Positions 1 through 6,210 of a DNA stretch of 8,666 bases are shown here, piece after piece (the first letter of the stretch is position 1; the number at the start of each line of letters is the position of its first letter). The translations under genes and the position numbers were made by a program. Below the pieces are notes generated by a model. It worked only from the letters and a program-made list of their open reading frames with translations. It searched no databases and was not told the origin of the DNA. Source of the DNA: CAYWWY01 sp964580185 (GTDB taxonomy: Bacteria > Thermotogota > Thermotogae > MWEM01). The stretch lies in contig CAZOJQ010000058.1 in assembly GCA_964580185.1 (NCBI GenBank), forward strand, positions 1-8,666. Reading direction: 5' to 3'.

Positions 1-37
1 GTGGGTCTTTCCTCTACTCCTTGCTTATAGTGTCAAT

Positions 38-1135
38 TTAGATGCGTAAGCCCTGAATCCATTGAACCAGCCATGCGAAAGAAAAGCATACGATAAAAGC
101 CACGAGGTTCAAACGAAGAACAAACTTAGGTTTGAACCCTTCGAGAAGCATCAGGGTATTTTTAACATCCATGATCGGTCCATATAGCATAAAAGCCATG
201 ATGGAACCACTTGAAAACTGACCGACAAAGGTACGCGCAATAAAGGCGTCCGCTTCGCTGCATAGAGAAAGGACATAAGCCAACCCCATCATCACCAGGA
301 TAGATAGTACGCGGTCCTGCCCCAAGAAGAGGAGATACTGCCGAGGAAGAAATGTTTGCATCATGGCGGAGATCATAGCGCCAAGGATTAAAAACCTCCC
401 CACAGAAAAAAGTTCTAAACTGGTGTGGTCCAATACGCGCCAAGTCTGACGGAGAAACCCCCTCTTTTCCTGGAATGCCTGGTGACTTTGGGTATGGTGA
501 TGGTGTGCATGAGGTTCTTCATCATGGTCGCAACAATCTTCCTCGTGGTCGTGACCGTGACCGCAATTGCAAGCTGCGGCATGATCGTTCACATATTTAT
601 CCCGCAAAGGAGACTTAGGAGAGAACCATCGGGACAAGATTCCGATCAAAATGGCGCAAACCATCCCCAGTCCTCCGCGAAGAAAAACCACTCGCCAGTT
701 ACCACCAAAGGCATAGAAGGTAGACAGCAAAACCACTGGATTCATAATTGCCACTGCAAGCATGAAGGTGATCGCAATGGGTAGAGGAAGACCTTTTTGG
801 ACCAATCGGCGAGTCACAGGCACATTTGCGCACTCACAGATCGGGAAGATAAAACCAGTGATCGAAGCGAGGAAAATGGCAAGCCATGTATTTTTTGGCA
901 AAATCCGTTGTAAAAAGGAAGGGGTGACAAGGACCTGTATTACTGATGAGAGTGTGACTCCGATCAGAATAAAGGGAAAGGCTTCGATAAGAATGCTGAC
1001 AAAAATCGTGGAGAAGCTTTCCAGAGTTGTCCTGGGAATTAGGGTATATGTTGTGTAGGATAAGAGAACAACGATAAGAACAAACAGAAGCATGCTGAAA
1101 AATAAAGCGAACCGTAAAGGGGATTTGGAAGCCAC
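38..1135 (-). CDS. YcgR-like predicted permease (UPF0718/DUF318) with His/Cys-rich metal-binding loop
   Basis: This is a polytopic inner-membrane protein of 365 residues, likely the channel subunit of a two-protein metal-related transporter. About eight hydrophobic segments are visible, roughly at residues 8-32, 44-70, 84-100, 118-140, 150-168, 245-262, 277-292 and 337-359. Family-type motifs are CECANVP (100-106) followed by a basic RR, MNPVVLLST (131-139), LCSEADAFIA (291-300) and YGPIMDVKN (318-326). A long hydrophilic loop at 184-219 holds 11 His and 4 Cys (189, 191, 201, 202) plus many Asp/Glu, a probable metal-binding segment. The GTG start is supported by AGGAG at 1142-1146, six bases upstream. 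The gene begins 20 nt after the stop of the YcgQ-like gene, so the two are co-transcribed. Family membership is confident; the transported substrate (zinc or another metal) is inferred from the loop and partner. The ArsP-related permeases share this fold, but the YcgQ neighbour argues for the YcgR type. Confidence 0.88.
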   Translation of the reverse strand: MASKSPLRFALFFSMLLFVLIVVLLSYTTYTLIPRTTLESFSTIFVSILIEAFPFILIGVTLSSVIQVLVTPSFLQRILPKNTWLAIFLASITGFIFPICECANVPVTRRLVQKGLPLPIAITFMLAVAIMNPVVLLSTFYAFGGNWRVVFLRGGLGMVCAILIGILSRWFSPKSPLRDKYVNDHAAACNCGHGHDHEEDCCDHDEEPHAHHHHTQSHQAFQEKRGFLRQTWRVLDHTSLELFSVGRFLILGAMISAMMQTFLPRQYLLFLGQDRVLSILVMMGLAYVLSLCSEADAFIARTFVGQFSSGSIMAFMLYGPIMDVKNTLMLLEGFKPKFVLRLNLVAFIVCFSFAWLVQWIQGLRI

Positions 1136-1155
1136 GAGTTTCTCCTCTCTTCCTT

Positions 1156-1947
1156 CTAGTGGGAAGGCCCGGTGTAGAATTCAGGATAGATATAAAGGTT
1201 CAAAGGACGCTGTGTGCGCTCATATTGAGTTAAGCGGATGATAGGAGCCACATATTCCCTGTCTATCCACAAGTCATAGAAATCCAGATAGTCCATTACT
1301 CCTGTCACTCTTAGCCACTCAAAATTTTCGAAATCTCCCGCGCCTTCATAGTCTACTAATAGTCCGATTAGCGAGGTGTCAGCTACACAGCATGTCATCA
1401 AAAGCCTTGAGACAATAAACATATTCTCTTCAAAGTGGCTTTGCCTGGCCACAAAACCAATAAGCTCTACTTCCTGGCCTTTGTAGTGCTCCGGCCGATT
1501 GCGAAAGTCCTGCAATATCCGATCGAAACGGATTTCATCGATCTCAAGCACATCTTCCACGCGGAAATCATTCCGGAAATCTGAGGGTGATTCAAAAACA
1601 CCCAAGGAATCCAGAGCACCCCCTCTGGCGATCGTGGTCCCTCTTTGCATAGCAATCTCTTCATGCATTTGCTTCCCTGGCATCCCGAACCCCAGCAGAA
1701 GAGGAATAATAAAAAGAATAAAACCTAACTTCAATGGGCGAGGATTTCCCGGCCTTAAAGCCCTCTTCAGATGAACCAACCCCAGAAAGAAAAAGCCGAA
1801 GGCGCCTCCCCACGCAAATGGAAGCATCTTAGGGCTCAGGAAGTGCATAATATCGCCACTGATCAGAAGAAAGAAAAGGTAAGATGAAAAAGCAATCTGT
1901 ATACCTACCCAAATCCATGCATTGACAGCACACTTTTTTTTAGTCAT
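1156..1947 (-). CDS. YcgQ-like TIGR03943 family protein (DUF1980), partner of the permease
   Basis: This is a 263-residue membrane-anchored protein that pairs with YcgR-type permeases. Three hydrophobic segments lie near residues 12-31, 41-60 and 73-90. They are followed by a soluble, probably extracytoplasmic, domain. That domain contains GQEVELIGFV (157-166), the family hallmark RLLMTCCVAD (181-190) and a WLRVTGVM strand (211-218), suggesting a small beta-barrel with a Cys pair that could bind metal or form a disulfide. The start was set at ATG 1947, preceded by the near-perfect TGAGGTGATC at 1951-1960. The open frame continues up to a TTG at 2022, but that would put the -10 and -35 elements inside the gene. 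It is the first gene of a two-gene operon with the permease. In other bacteria such pairs often sit near zinc-uptake or Zur-controlled genes (family knowledge). The molecular function is not established. Confidence 0.85.
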   Translation of the reverse strand: MTKKKCAVNAWIWVGIQIAFSSYLFFLLISGDIMHFLSPKMLPFAWGGAFGFFFLGLVHLKRALRPGNPRPLKLGFILFIIPLLLGFGMPGKQMHEEIAMQRGTTIARGGALDSLGVFESPSDFRNDFRVEDVLEIDEIRFDRILQDFRNRPEHYKGQEVELIGFVARQSHFEENMFIVSRLLMTCCVADTSLIGLLVDYEGAGDFENFEWLRVTGVMDYLDFYDLWIDREYVAPIIRLTQYERTQRPLNLYIYPEFYTGPSH

Positions 1948-1950
1948 GTG

Positions 1951-1960
1951 GATCACCTCA
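1951..1960 (-). promoter_or_regulatory. Ribosome-binding site fixing the ycgQ-like start
   Basis: On the minus strand this reads TGAGGTGATC, matching nine or more bases of the Bacillus anti-Shine-Dalgarno. It is positioned correctly for ATG 1947. It decides the start against the upstream in-frame TTG at 2022, which has no such site and lies within the promoter. Confidence 0.8.
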
Positions 1961-1979
1961 ATGCGCAAAGCTAATGCGC
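1960..1979. repeat. Direct repeat AATGCGC, 13-nt period, in the leader of the metal operon
   Basis: AATGCGC occurs at 1960-1966 and again at 1973-1979, separated by six bases. On the transcript these are two GCGCATT copies between the putative start site and the ribosome-binding site. A 13-nt spacing is not an integral helical turn and the units are short, so this could be chance. It could also be a binding site for a regulator or an RNA element in the untranslated leader. Confidence 0.35.
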
Positions 1980-1982
1980 GAA

Positions 1983-1995
1983 ATAATTGCATTAT
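1983..1995. promoter_or_regulatory. Candidate operator: inverted repeat ATAAT-TGC-ATTAT over the -10/start region
   Basis: Five-base perfect arms (1983-1987 and 1991-1995) flank a three-base centre, and the right arm overlaps the -10 hexamer at 1994-1999. The placement suits a repressor. The A/T-rich arms recall Fur-family (Fur/Zur/PerR) boxes, but the centre is three bases rather than the one base of the 7-1-7 box and the arms are shorter. Assignment to Zur is therefore only a hypothesis, supported mainly by the metal-related genes downstream. Confidence 0.35.
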
Positions 1996-2022
1996 CCTAT
2001 CATAATAGACAAAGCTTGTCAA
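1994..2022 (-). promoter_or_regulatory. Sigma-A-type promoter of the ycgQ-ycgR-like operon
   Basis: The minus strand shows a perfect TTGACA -35 at 2017-2022, a 17-nt spacer, and TAGGAT (four of six consensus) at 1994-1999. Transcription would start near 1987, giving a leader of about 40 nt before ATG 1947. The spacing and perfect -35 make this the clearest promoter in the window. Confidence 0.7.
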
Positions 2023-2073
2023 GAAGACCTAATCCGCTTAGAAAAAATCCATTGTTGAAAGTGGTGGAAAGGC

Positions 2074-2110
2074 TCTTTAACCAGAAAGGTTAACCCGACT
2101 GGCTTAAAGA
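2074..2110 (-). other. Hairpin downstream of the four-gene unit, with an alternative inner fold
   Basis: TCTTTAACCAG (2074-2084) pairs with CTGGCTTAAAGA (2099-2110) in an 11-bp stem with a single bulged base. A competing hairpin, TTAACC/GGTTAA (2077-2082 and 2088-2093), uses part of the same bases. It lies 39 nt past the stop of the small gene, where a transcript end is expected. No U-run directly follows; the nearest is a T6 on the minus strand at 2042-2047. It is a possible 3'-end or processing hairpin, not a demonstrated intrinsic terminator. Confidence 0.35.
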
Positions 2111-2148
2111 AAACCCTTACTTAGATTGTTGGTGTAGAAATCTTATGG

Positions 2149-2310
2149 TTATTGGGCACGTAAACGACGAATCTTATCCAGGAGTTCTTTTGATGCAATA
2201 GGTGGGATAAAGCGGAGACTGCGACATTCCACTCCTTGTTGTTTCAATGCGTCATTAAAGGCATCCAAACCCAAATTGATCACAATCGGTGTTTTTTTCA
2301 TGAGCGTCAT
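2149..2310 (-). CDS. Small 53-residue protein resembling the N-terminal segment of AllG/YlbE (DUF1116), coupled to fdrA-like gene
   Basis: This is a short gene overlapping the fdrA-like stop by four bases (ATGA). A strong GGAGGT at 2320-2325 sits nine bases upstream of ATG 2310, so translation is well supported. An in-frame ATG at 2301 would give 50 residues. The product is soluble, with a hydrophobic beta-strand start (PIVINLGLDAF), an amphipathic stretch with QQGVEC, then FIPPIASKELLDKIRRL. From memory, the pattern of I-N-x-G-L, F, L-x-x-Q-G-V, then P-P and E-L-L matches the short segment that opens many AllG/YlbE proteins, the usual partners of FdrA. Those partners are over 400 residues long; here the frame ends at TAA with no continuation. 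It may be a free-standing accessory subunit of the FdrA-like protein or a remnant of a lost allG. Expression is fairly certain, the homology moderate. Confidence 0.7.
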   Translation of the reverse strand: MTLMKKTPIVINLGLDAFNDALKQQGVECRSLRFIPPIASKELLDKIRRLRAQ

Positions 2311-3866
2311 AACTTCTCGACCTCCACACAGTACGCTGCCAATAATGCAGCTTCCGCATTGCTGGCTGCGATAATCGCTCCTGCTGATTCCAGTTGATCT
2401 TTCTGCTTTGAAAGAACCTGGGGATCTTCTTCGACTCCGCAGATCGAACCGATGATATGCAGATCATCTCCTCGCATTTCTTTCGTTTTTCGGATCGCAT
2501 CAGAAAGGCTTTCTGCAGGGTTAGGGTGGCAACCGTAACCCAGAACGAGATCAAATAGAATCACACCTACATCCGGACTTTGTCCCTGATGCAAAAGCAT
2601 TTTTGATCTGAGCGAAGGATCCATCATCGGATGCAGTTTACCTTGAGTGAAGGTGTCATCTCCATAGTCAATCATGGCATGACCGATAGGGTACAACGGA
2701 TCCTCCAAGATCATACATTTATCTACCGGCGCGTTGCTTCGAATCTCCCCAAGTACAGGAAGACCCTTTAGTTGTGCTTCATAGCACAAGGTGCCTCCAG
2801 TAAAGTAGCCTCTCAACCACCCTCTTCTTTTTCCAAGTTTCTGAGCCCGATCTTTGAGGTCTTTGCGACGTCGATGTAACTCTTGCCTTACCTCTCTAAC
2901 AGAAGGCTGTTTTTTTAGCAACGCATCGATCACAGATGCCGTTTCCTCAAAATCCGCACATGCGTGATAGTCGATTGCTTCTACATTCAGTTCAGCACCG
3001 ATCAGACACACAACCACCTCTTTCGGCATTGAAGACTTTCTTGCCTCGATAATTCTACTCTGAATCTGTTCCCATACTTCTTTGGCCGGAGGCTTTCCGA
3101 TCAAGCCGATCACTTGTATTTCCTCGTCTTCCATCATCGCATCAAATGCGTCCAAAAAGGTTATGCCACCAATGGCTTTTTGCAAGTCTCTTCCGCCTGT
3201 TCCGATACCATGTAGGATACCAGAGCCTTTTCTGGTGAGTTGCACCTGAACTTCCTGCAGACCAGTGCCGCTCGCAGCAACAATACCCACAGGAGCAGTC
3301 ACGCAATGGTTAGCAAAACCAAGGCCTACTCCTCTGACGATCGATGTGCCGCAGTCCGGCCCCATCACCAAAAGGCCTTGTTCATGAGCGGATTTTTTCA
3401 GGGTTAGCTCTTCTTCAATGGTCACATTATCCGAAAAGATCATGACATTCAACCCGGATCCGAGCGCCTCCATCGCTCTTGTGAATACGTATCGCCCAGG
3501 AATGGATATCAGGACAACATTCGCATCGGGTTGAGCTTCGATTGCTGACGGAAGGTTGGAGTACAAATGTTCCTTTTCAGACAAATCTTTGGAGGACTTT
3601 GGAGGTCGGTCCAGTAGTTCCAAGGCCCTTTGTTCAAAAAAGGCCCAATCATCTCCTTCGACATCCATTGCCAGAAGAAAGTCTTCAGGGTTTGGACTCA
3701 GAGAACGGCAATTATACCCTGCTTCTTCAAGGATGCGCTGATGAAAGGCAGTTCCTAAAGAAATGGATGCTTCAGAAACACCCGGAATTTCAGCGATTCT
3801 TTGGGAGAGCAGCATCAGAGTGATGCTATCGAAGTACTTTCCAGCAACGACTTTGACTCCTTTCAT
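2307..3866 (-). CDS. fdrA: FdrA-like acyl-CoA synthetase-fold protein (oxamate carbamoyltransferase family subunit)
   Basis: This 519-residue cytoplasmic protein has the succinyl-CoA synthetase-like layout of the FdrA family. A CoA/nucleotide-binding half carries MGPDCGTSI (168-176), GIVAASGTGLQEV (194-206) and GIGTGGRDL (220-228). A second half carries YFTGGTLCYEA (354-364), GHAMIDYGDDTFTQG (395-409), HPMMDPSLR (412-420) and LGYGCHPNPA (442-451). FdrA in enterobacterial allantoin clusters acts with AllG and AllH in oxamate carbamoyltransfer, yielding oxamate and carbamoyl phosphate from oxalurate (family knowledge). Length is slightly under the roughly 555 residues of E. coli FdrA. The start is ATG 3866, with AGGAGG at 3876-3881 nine bases upstream, overlapping the HD-GYP stop as ATGA. 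The gene ends overlapping the 53-residue gene. No full AllG, AllH or carbamate kinase is present in the window, so the substrate is uncertain although the family call is firm. Confidence 0.87.
   Translation of the reverse strand: MKGVKVVAGKYFDSITLMLLSQRIAEIPGVSEASISLGTAFHQRILEEAGYNCRSLSPNPEDFLLAMDVEGDDWAFFEQRALELLDRPPKSSKDLSEKEHLYSNLPSAIEAQPDANVVLISIPGRYVFTRAMEALGSGLNVMIFSDNVTIEEELTLKKSAHEQGLLVMGPDCGTSIVRGVGLGFANHCVTAPVGIVAASGTGLQEVQVQLTRKGSGILHGIGTGGRDLQKAIGGITFLDAFDAMMEDEEIQVIGLIGKPPAKEVWEQIQSRIIEARKSSMPKEVVVCLIGAELNVEAIDYHACADFEETASVIDALLKKQPSVREVRQELHRRRKDLKDRAQKLGKRRGWLRGYFTGGTLCYEAQLKGLPVLGEIRSNAPVDKCMILEDPLYPIGHAMIDYGDDTFTQGKLHPMMDPSLRSKMLLHQGQSPDVGVILFDLVLGYGCHPNPAESLSDAIRKTKEMRGDDLHIIGSICGVEEDPQVLSKQKDQLESAGAIIAASNAEAALLAAYCVEVEKL
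2320..2325 (-). promoter_or_regulatory. Ribosome-binding site of the 53-residue gene, inside fdrA-like
   Basis: GGAGGT on the minus strand lies within the last codons of the fdrA-like gene, nine bases before the ATGA overlap. It is the main sequence evidence that the short downstream frame is translated and coupled to fdrA-like translation. Confidence 0.75.
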
Positions 3867-6193
3867 GAGTAAATCCCTCCTGTATTCAATTCTTTTTCGA
3901 CGATTTTCATAAAAGCATTCACAACGCTCGGATCAAACTGGCTTCCTGAATTAACTGTAATTTCTTTTAGTGCTTGATCAAATGAAAGAGATTGGCGAAA
4001 GGATCGATCTCGAATCATGGCATCCCATGCATCTGCAACAAAAATGATTCGGGATGCTAGAGGGATTTGGTCTGATGATATTCCATCGGGGTATCCATTC
4101 CCGTCATATCGTTCATGGTGGTATTTCACAATAAGAGCAATAGAGCGCAATTCCGACGAGTTTTTAAGAGCATCATACCCCCATGTCGAGTGGAGTTGGA
4201 TGATCTCATACTCCAAAGCAGAAAGACGAGACGGCTTGTTCAAGATGGCTTGAGGTACGAGGATTTTCCCGATGTCGTGCACCATTCCAGCCCAGTAGAC
4301 TTGGCTGATCGATTGCTCTGGTAAATCCATCTGTCGAGCAATATCTGCAGCAAGTTTTGCGACATGTTCCGAGTGACCCTTGGTAAAGGAGTCATGGATT
4401 TCTAAAATCTGGATCATAGAAAAAACAATTTCTCGCAAGGTCTTTTCCTGCAAAATTGATAGTTCCTGGAAGGCCAAAAAAGCGGAAGCAATATTTCCAA
4501 AAGCGCTCAAAATTTGCGCGGATGAATCCGAGAAAGAACAAGTAGAGTTATCGGCTATATCCAATACAACTTGTCCAACTCTTTGCCCGCTGACGATTAA
4601 ATCTGCCAACAAGGTTTGCTTTATGGGTTGAGTGGCTTCTTTCATTTGTTGAAGCATCTGATTTGAATAAGACTCTTTTCCATGATTCATGATCTGATTA
4701 ATCATACTCACATTCCCTGCGAAGATTTTGGCTCCCTTGAATACTTGCGCAGGAACAAAATGTTCTTCAGTCAAATCCAACATTCGGAGCATTGAAGCAT
4801 CGTGTCCAATGGCGTGGATGAACCTCCATTTGCCATTTTCCAATACCGAAACGCTTCCGTAATCCGCTTCTGGAATCAATGATTTAGCCATCTCCAACAC
4901 CTCGGACAGGAATCTTTCCCGATCTGCAGCAGAAACAGAAACCATTTTGGAGGATAGGTTGATAATCATTTCTAATTTCGCGTTGACAGAATCAACGTTT
5001 TGATAGGATCTTTCTAGCTCTTCGTGGGCAGAGCCAAGCTCATCCAAGGTTTCTTCCAGTCTGATATTTGTCGCGAATTGAATGGTAACCATCTTCCGAT
5101 ATTGACCAACTACAGCCAATGCGATACCGATGCTCATGCCAAACAATCCATACCCTTGAAGCGAAATCAACCGAAAAGTACTGATATGACCAAAGCTTCC
5201 GATGAGATCATATACAGTAGTTGCCAAAAGGAAGGTAAACGGGAAAATAAAGGCAGTTCCTCTGGTTCGAAAAGACTGGATCATGACAACGCTTAACAAG
5301 GAGATGATATAAAGCAGGATCATTCCATTGACGATCGGAATACTATCGGGTACCCAAAACCATACTCCAACCAAGGCGATTGGAATCCACCAAACAAACC
5401 GCGAAATCCGAAGCTGTTTATAATGGTAGTGTTCGATACCTGCCATAGCGAAGAAGGAGGAGTATGTAATGCCAAGAACAAAAAAAAGCAAAGGTATTCC
5501 ATACGGTTCGATTTCGATTGGCAAAAACGGGAAAATTTTTTCTGTGATAAAAAAACAAGCCAATAGGTTTGAAATACCGATCAATCGGAAAGCTCTTCTG
5601 TTTTCTTTTGATTCACTTGCCAAAAAGAGGAGCAGAATCCCCAGGAAAAAGGTAGCGCCTAAACTAAAGACAAAAAAATCGTACTCAAAAAGCTTAAGCC
5701 AGAAACGGCGCCACTGAACTTCAAGTTCTCCACTAATATGGGGAGGGTCATACACATTGATTTCAGAAAAAGGAGCATGTTCACTCAGAAACTCCAGAAC
5801 AAGCCGATTCTCGGACCCGATCAATGAAGTCTCTATAGGGATCGAATGAAGGACGATCCACCGTTCTTGGAAGGCAACCCAATCGGTTTCGTCAAGGAGT
5901 ACCGATCCATTTAGGTAAATGATGATGGGGACTTCTGTGTTGGGCAAAACTAAGTGACCCGCATCTACTCTTGGAAAGGTAGTAATCAAGCGATATAACT
6001 GTCCTTTGGGAATTCGTAATGAAATGGGGAATCGAATATCCTGGATTCCCATTGGAGTTTCAAGCTCCCATTGGTCGAAAATGTACCCTTGTGGTCGAGC
6101 AATCGAATACAAAATCGAACCAAGCAATATTGCAAGCCCTACAGCGCCCAAAACAACTACCCATTTACGAACCCACTCATTGATCCACGCCAT
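3863..6193 (-). CDS. Membrane sensor with 7TM (7TMR-DISM-like), GAF and HD-GYP domains; predicted c-di-GMP phosphodiesterase
   Basis: This 776-residue signalling protein probably hydrolyses cyclic di-GMP. It begins with a TM anchor (12-31), then an extracytoplasmic beta-rich domain (about 35-165). Seven further TM segments follow (about 171-191, 203-220, 231-252, 266-281, 286-306, 313-333, 346-364), the 7TMR-DISM arrangement. Next come a short coiled coil (377-410), a GAF-like domain (about 425-575) and HD-GYP (598-770). Catalytic features are intact: DSFTKGHSEH (601-610), HD at 639-640 followed by IGK, H668, HHERYDGNGYP (692-702) and D721. No GGDEF or EAL domain is present. ATG 6193 has AAGGA at 6201-6205, seven bases upstream. 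It starts 17 nt after the Ntn-hydrolase gene and its stop overlaps the fdrA-like start, so a signalling enzyme sits inside a metabolic operon. The extracytoplasmic ligand is unknown. Confidence 0.9.
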   Translation of the reverse strand: MAWINEWVRKWVVVLGAVGLAILLGSILYSIARPQGYIFDQWELETPMGIQDIRFPISLRIPKGQLYRLITTFPRVDAGHLVLPNTEVPIIIYLNGSVLLDETDWVAFQERWIVLHSIPIETSLIGSENRLVLEFLSEHAPFSEINVYDPPHISGELEVQWRRFWLKLFEYDFFVFSLGATFFLGILLLFLASESKENRRAFRLIGISNLLACFFITEKIFPFLPIEIEPYGIPLLFFVLGITYSSFFAMAGIEHYHYKQLRISRFVWWIPIALVGVWFWVPDSIPIVNGMILLYIISLLSVVMIQSFRTRGTAFIFPFTFLLATTVYDLIGSFGHISTFRLISLQGYGLFGMSIGIALAVVGQYRKMVTIQFATNIRLEETLDELGSAHEELERSYQNVDSVNAKLEMIINLSSKMVSVSAADRERFLSEVLEMAKSLIPEADYGSVSVLENGKWRFIHAIGHDASMLRMLDLTEEHFVPAQVFKGAKIFAGNVSMINQIMNHGKESYSNQMLQQMKEATQPIKQTLLADLIVSGQRVGQVVLDIADNSTCSFSDSSAQILSAFGNIASAFLAFQELSILQEKTLREIVFSMIQILEIHDSFTKGHSEHVAKLAADIARQMDLPEQSISQVYWAGMVHDIGKILVPQAILNKPSRLSALEYEIIQLHSTWGYDALKNSSELRSIALIVKYHHERYDGNGYPDGISSDQIPLASRIIFVADAWDAMIRDRSFRQSLSFDQALKEITVNSGSQFDPSVVNAFMKIVEKELNTGGIYS

Positions 6194-6210
6194 TTCTTAT
6201 TCCTTTATGA

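Noticed and set aside
1..37. Start of a further downstream gene, from AAGGAG-like sequence on the minus strand
   Set aside because: A possible ribosome-binding site (AAGGAG) is visible but no start codon follows before the window ends.
425..1058. Plus-strand frames opposite the permease
   Set aside because: They are antisense shadows of the His-rich loop and membrane segments; they lack family similarity and ribosome-binding sites.
1948..2022. N-terminal extension of the YcgQ-like protein to a TTG at 2022
   Set aside because: The extension would contain the TTGACA and TAGGAT promoter elements, and an excellent ribosome-binding site marks ATG 1947 instead.
2042..2047. T6 on the minus strand as an intrinsic terminator
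   Set aside because: The bases just upstream form only a three-base CCA/TGG pairing, and the real hairpin is 26 or more bases away.
2255..2554. Minus-strand frame overlapping the end of the fdrA-like gene and the small gene
   Set aside because: It is out of frame with both, has no ribosome-binding site and a low-complexity unrecognisable product.
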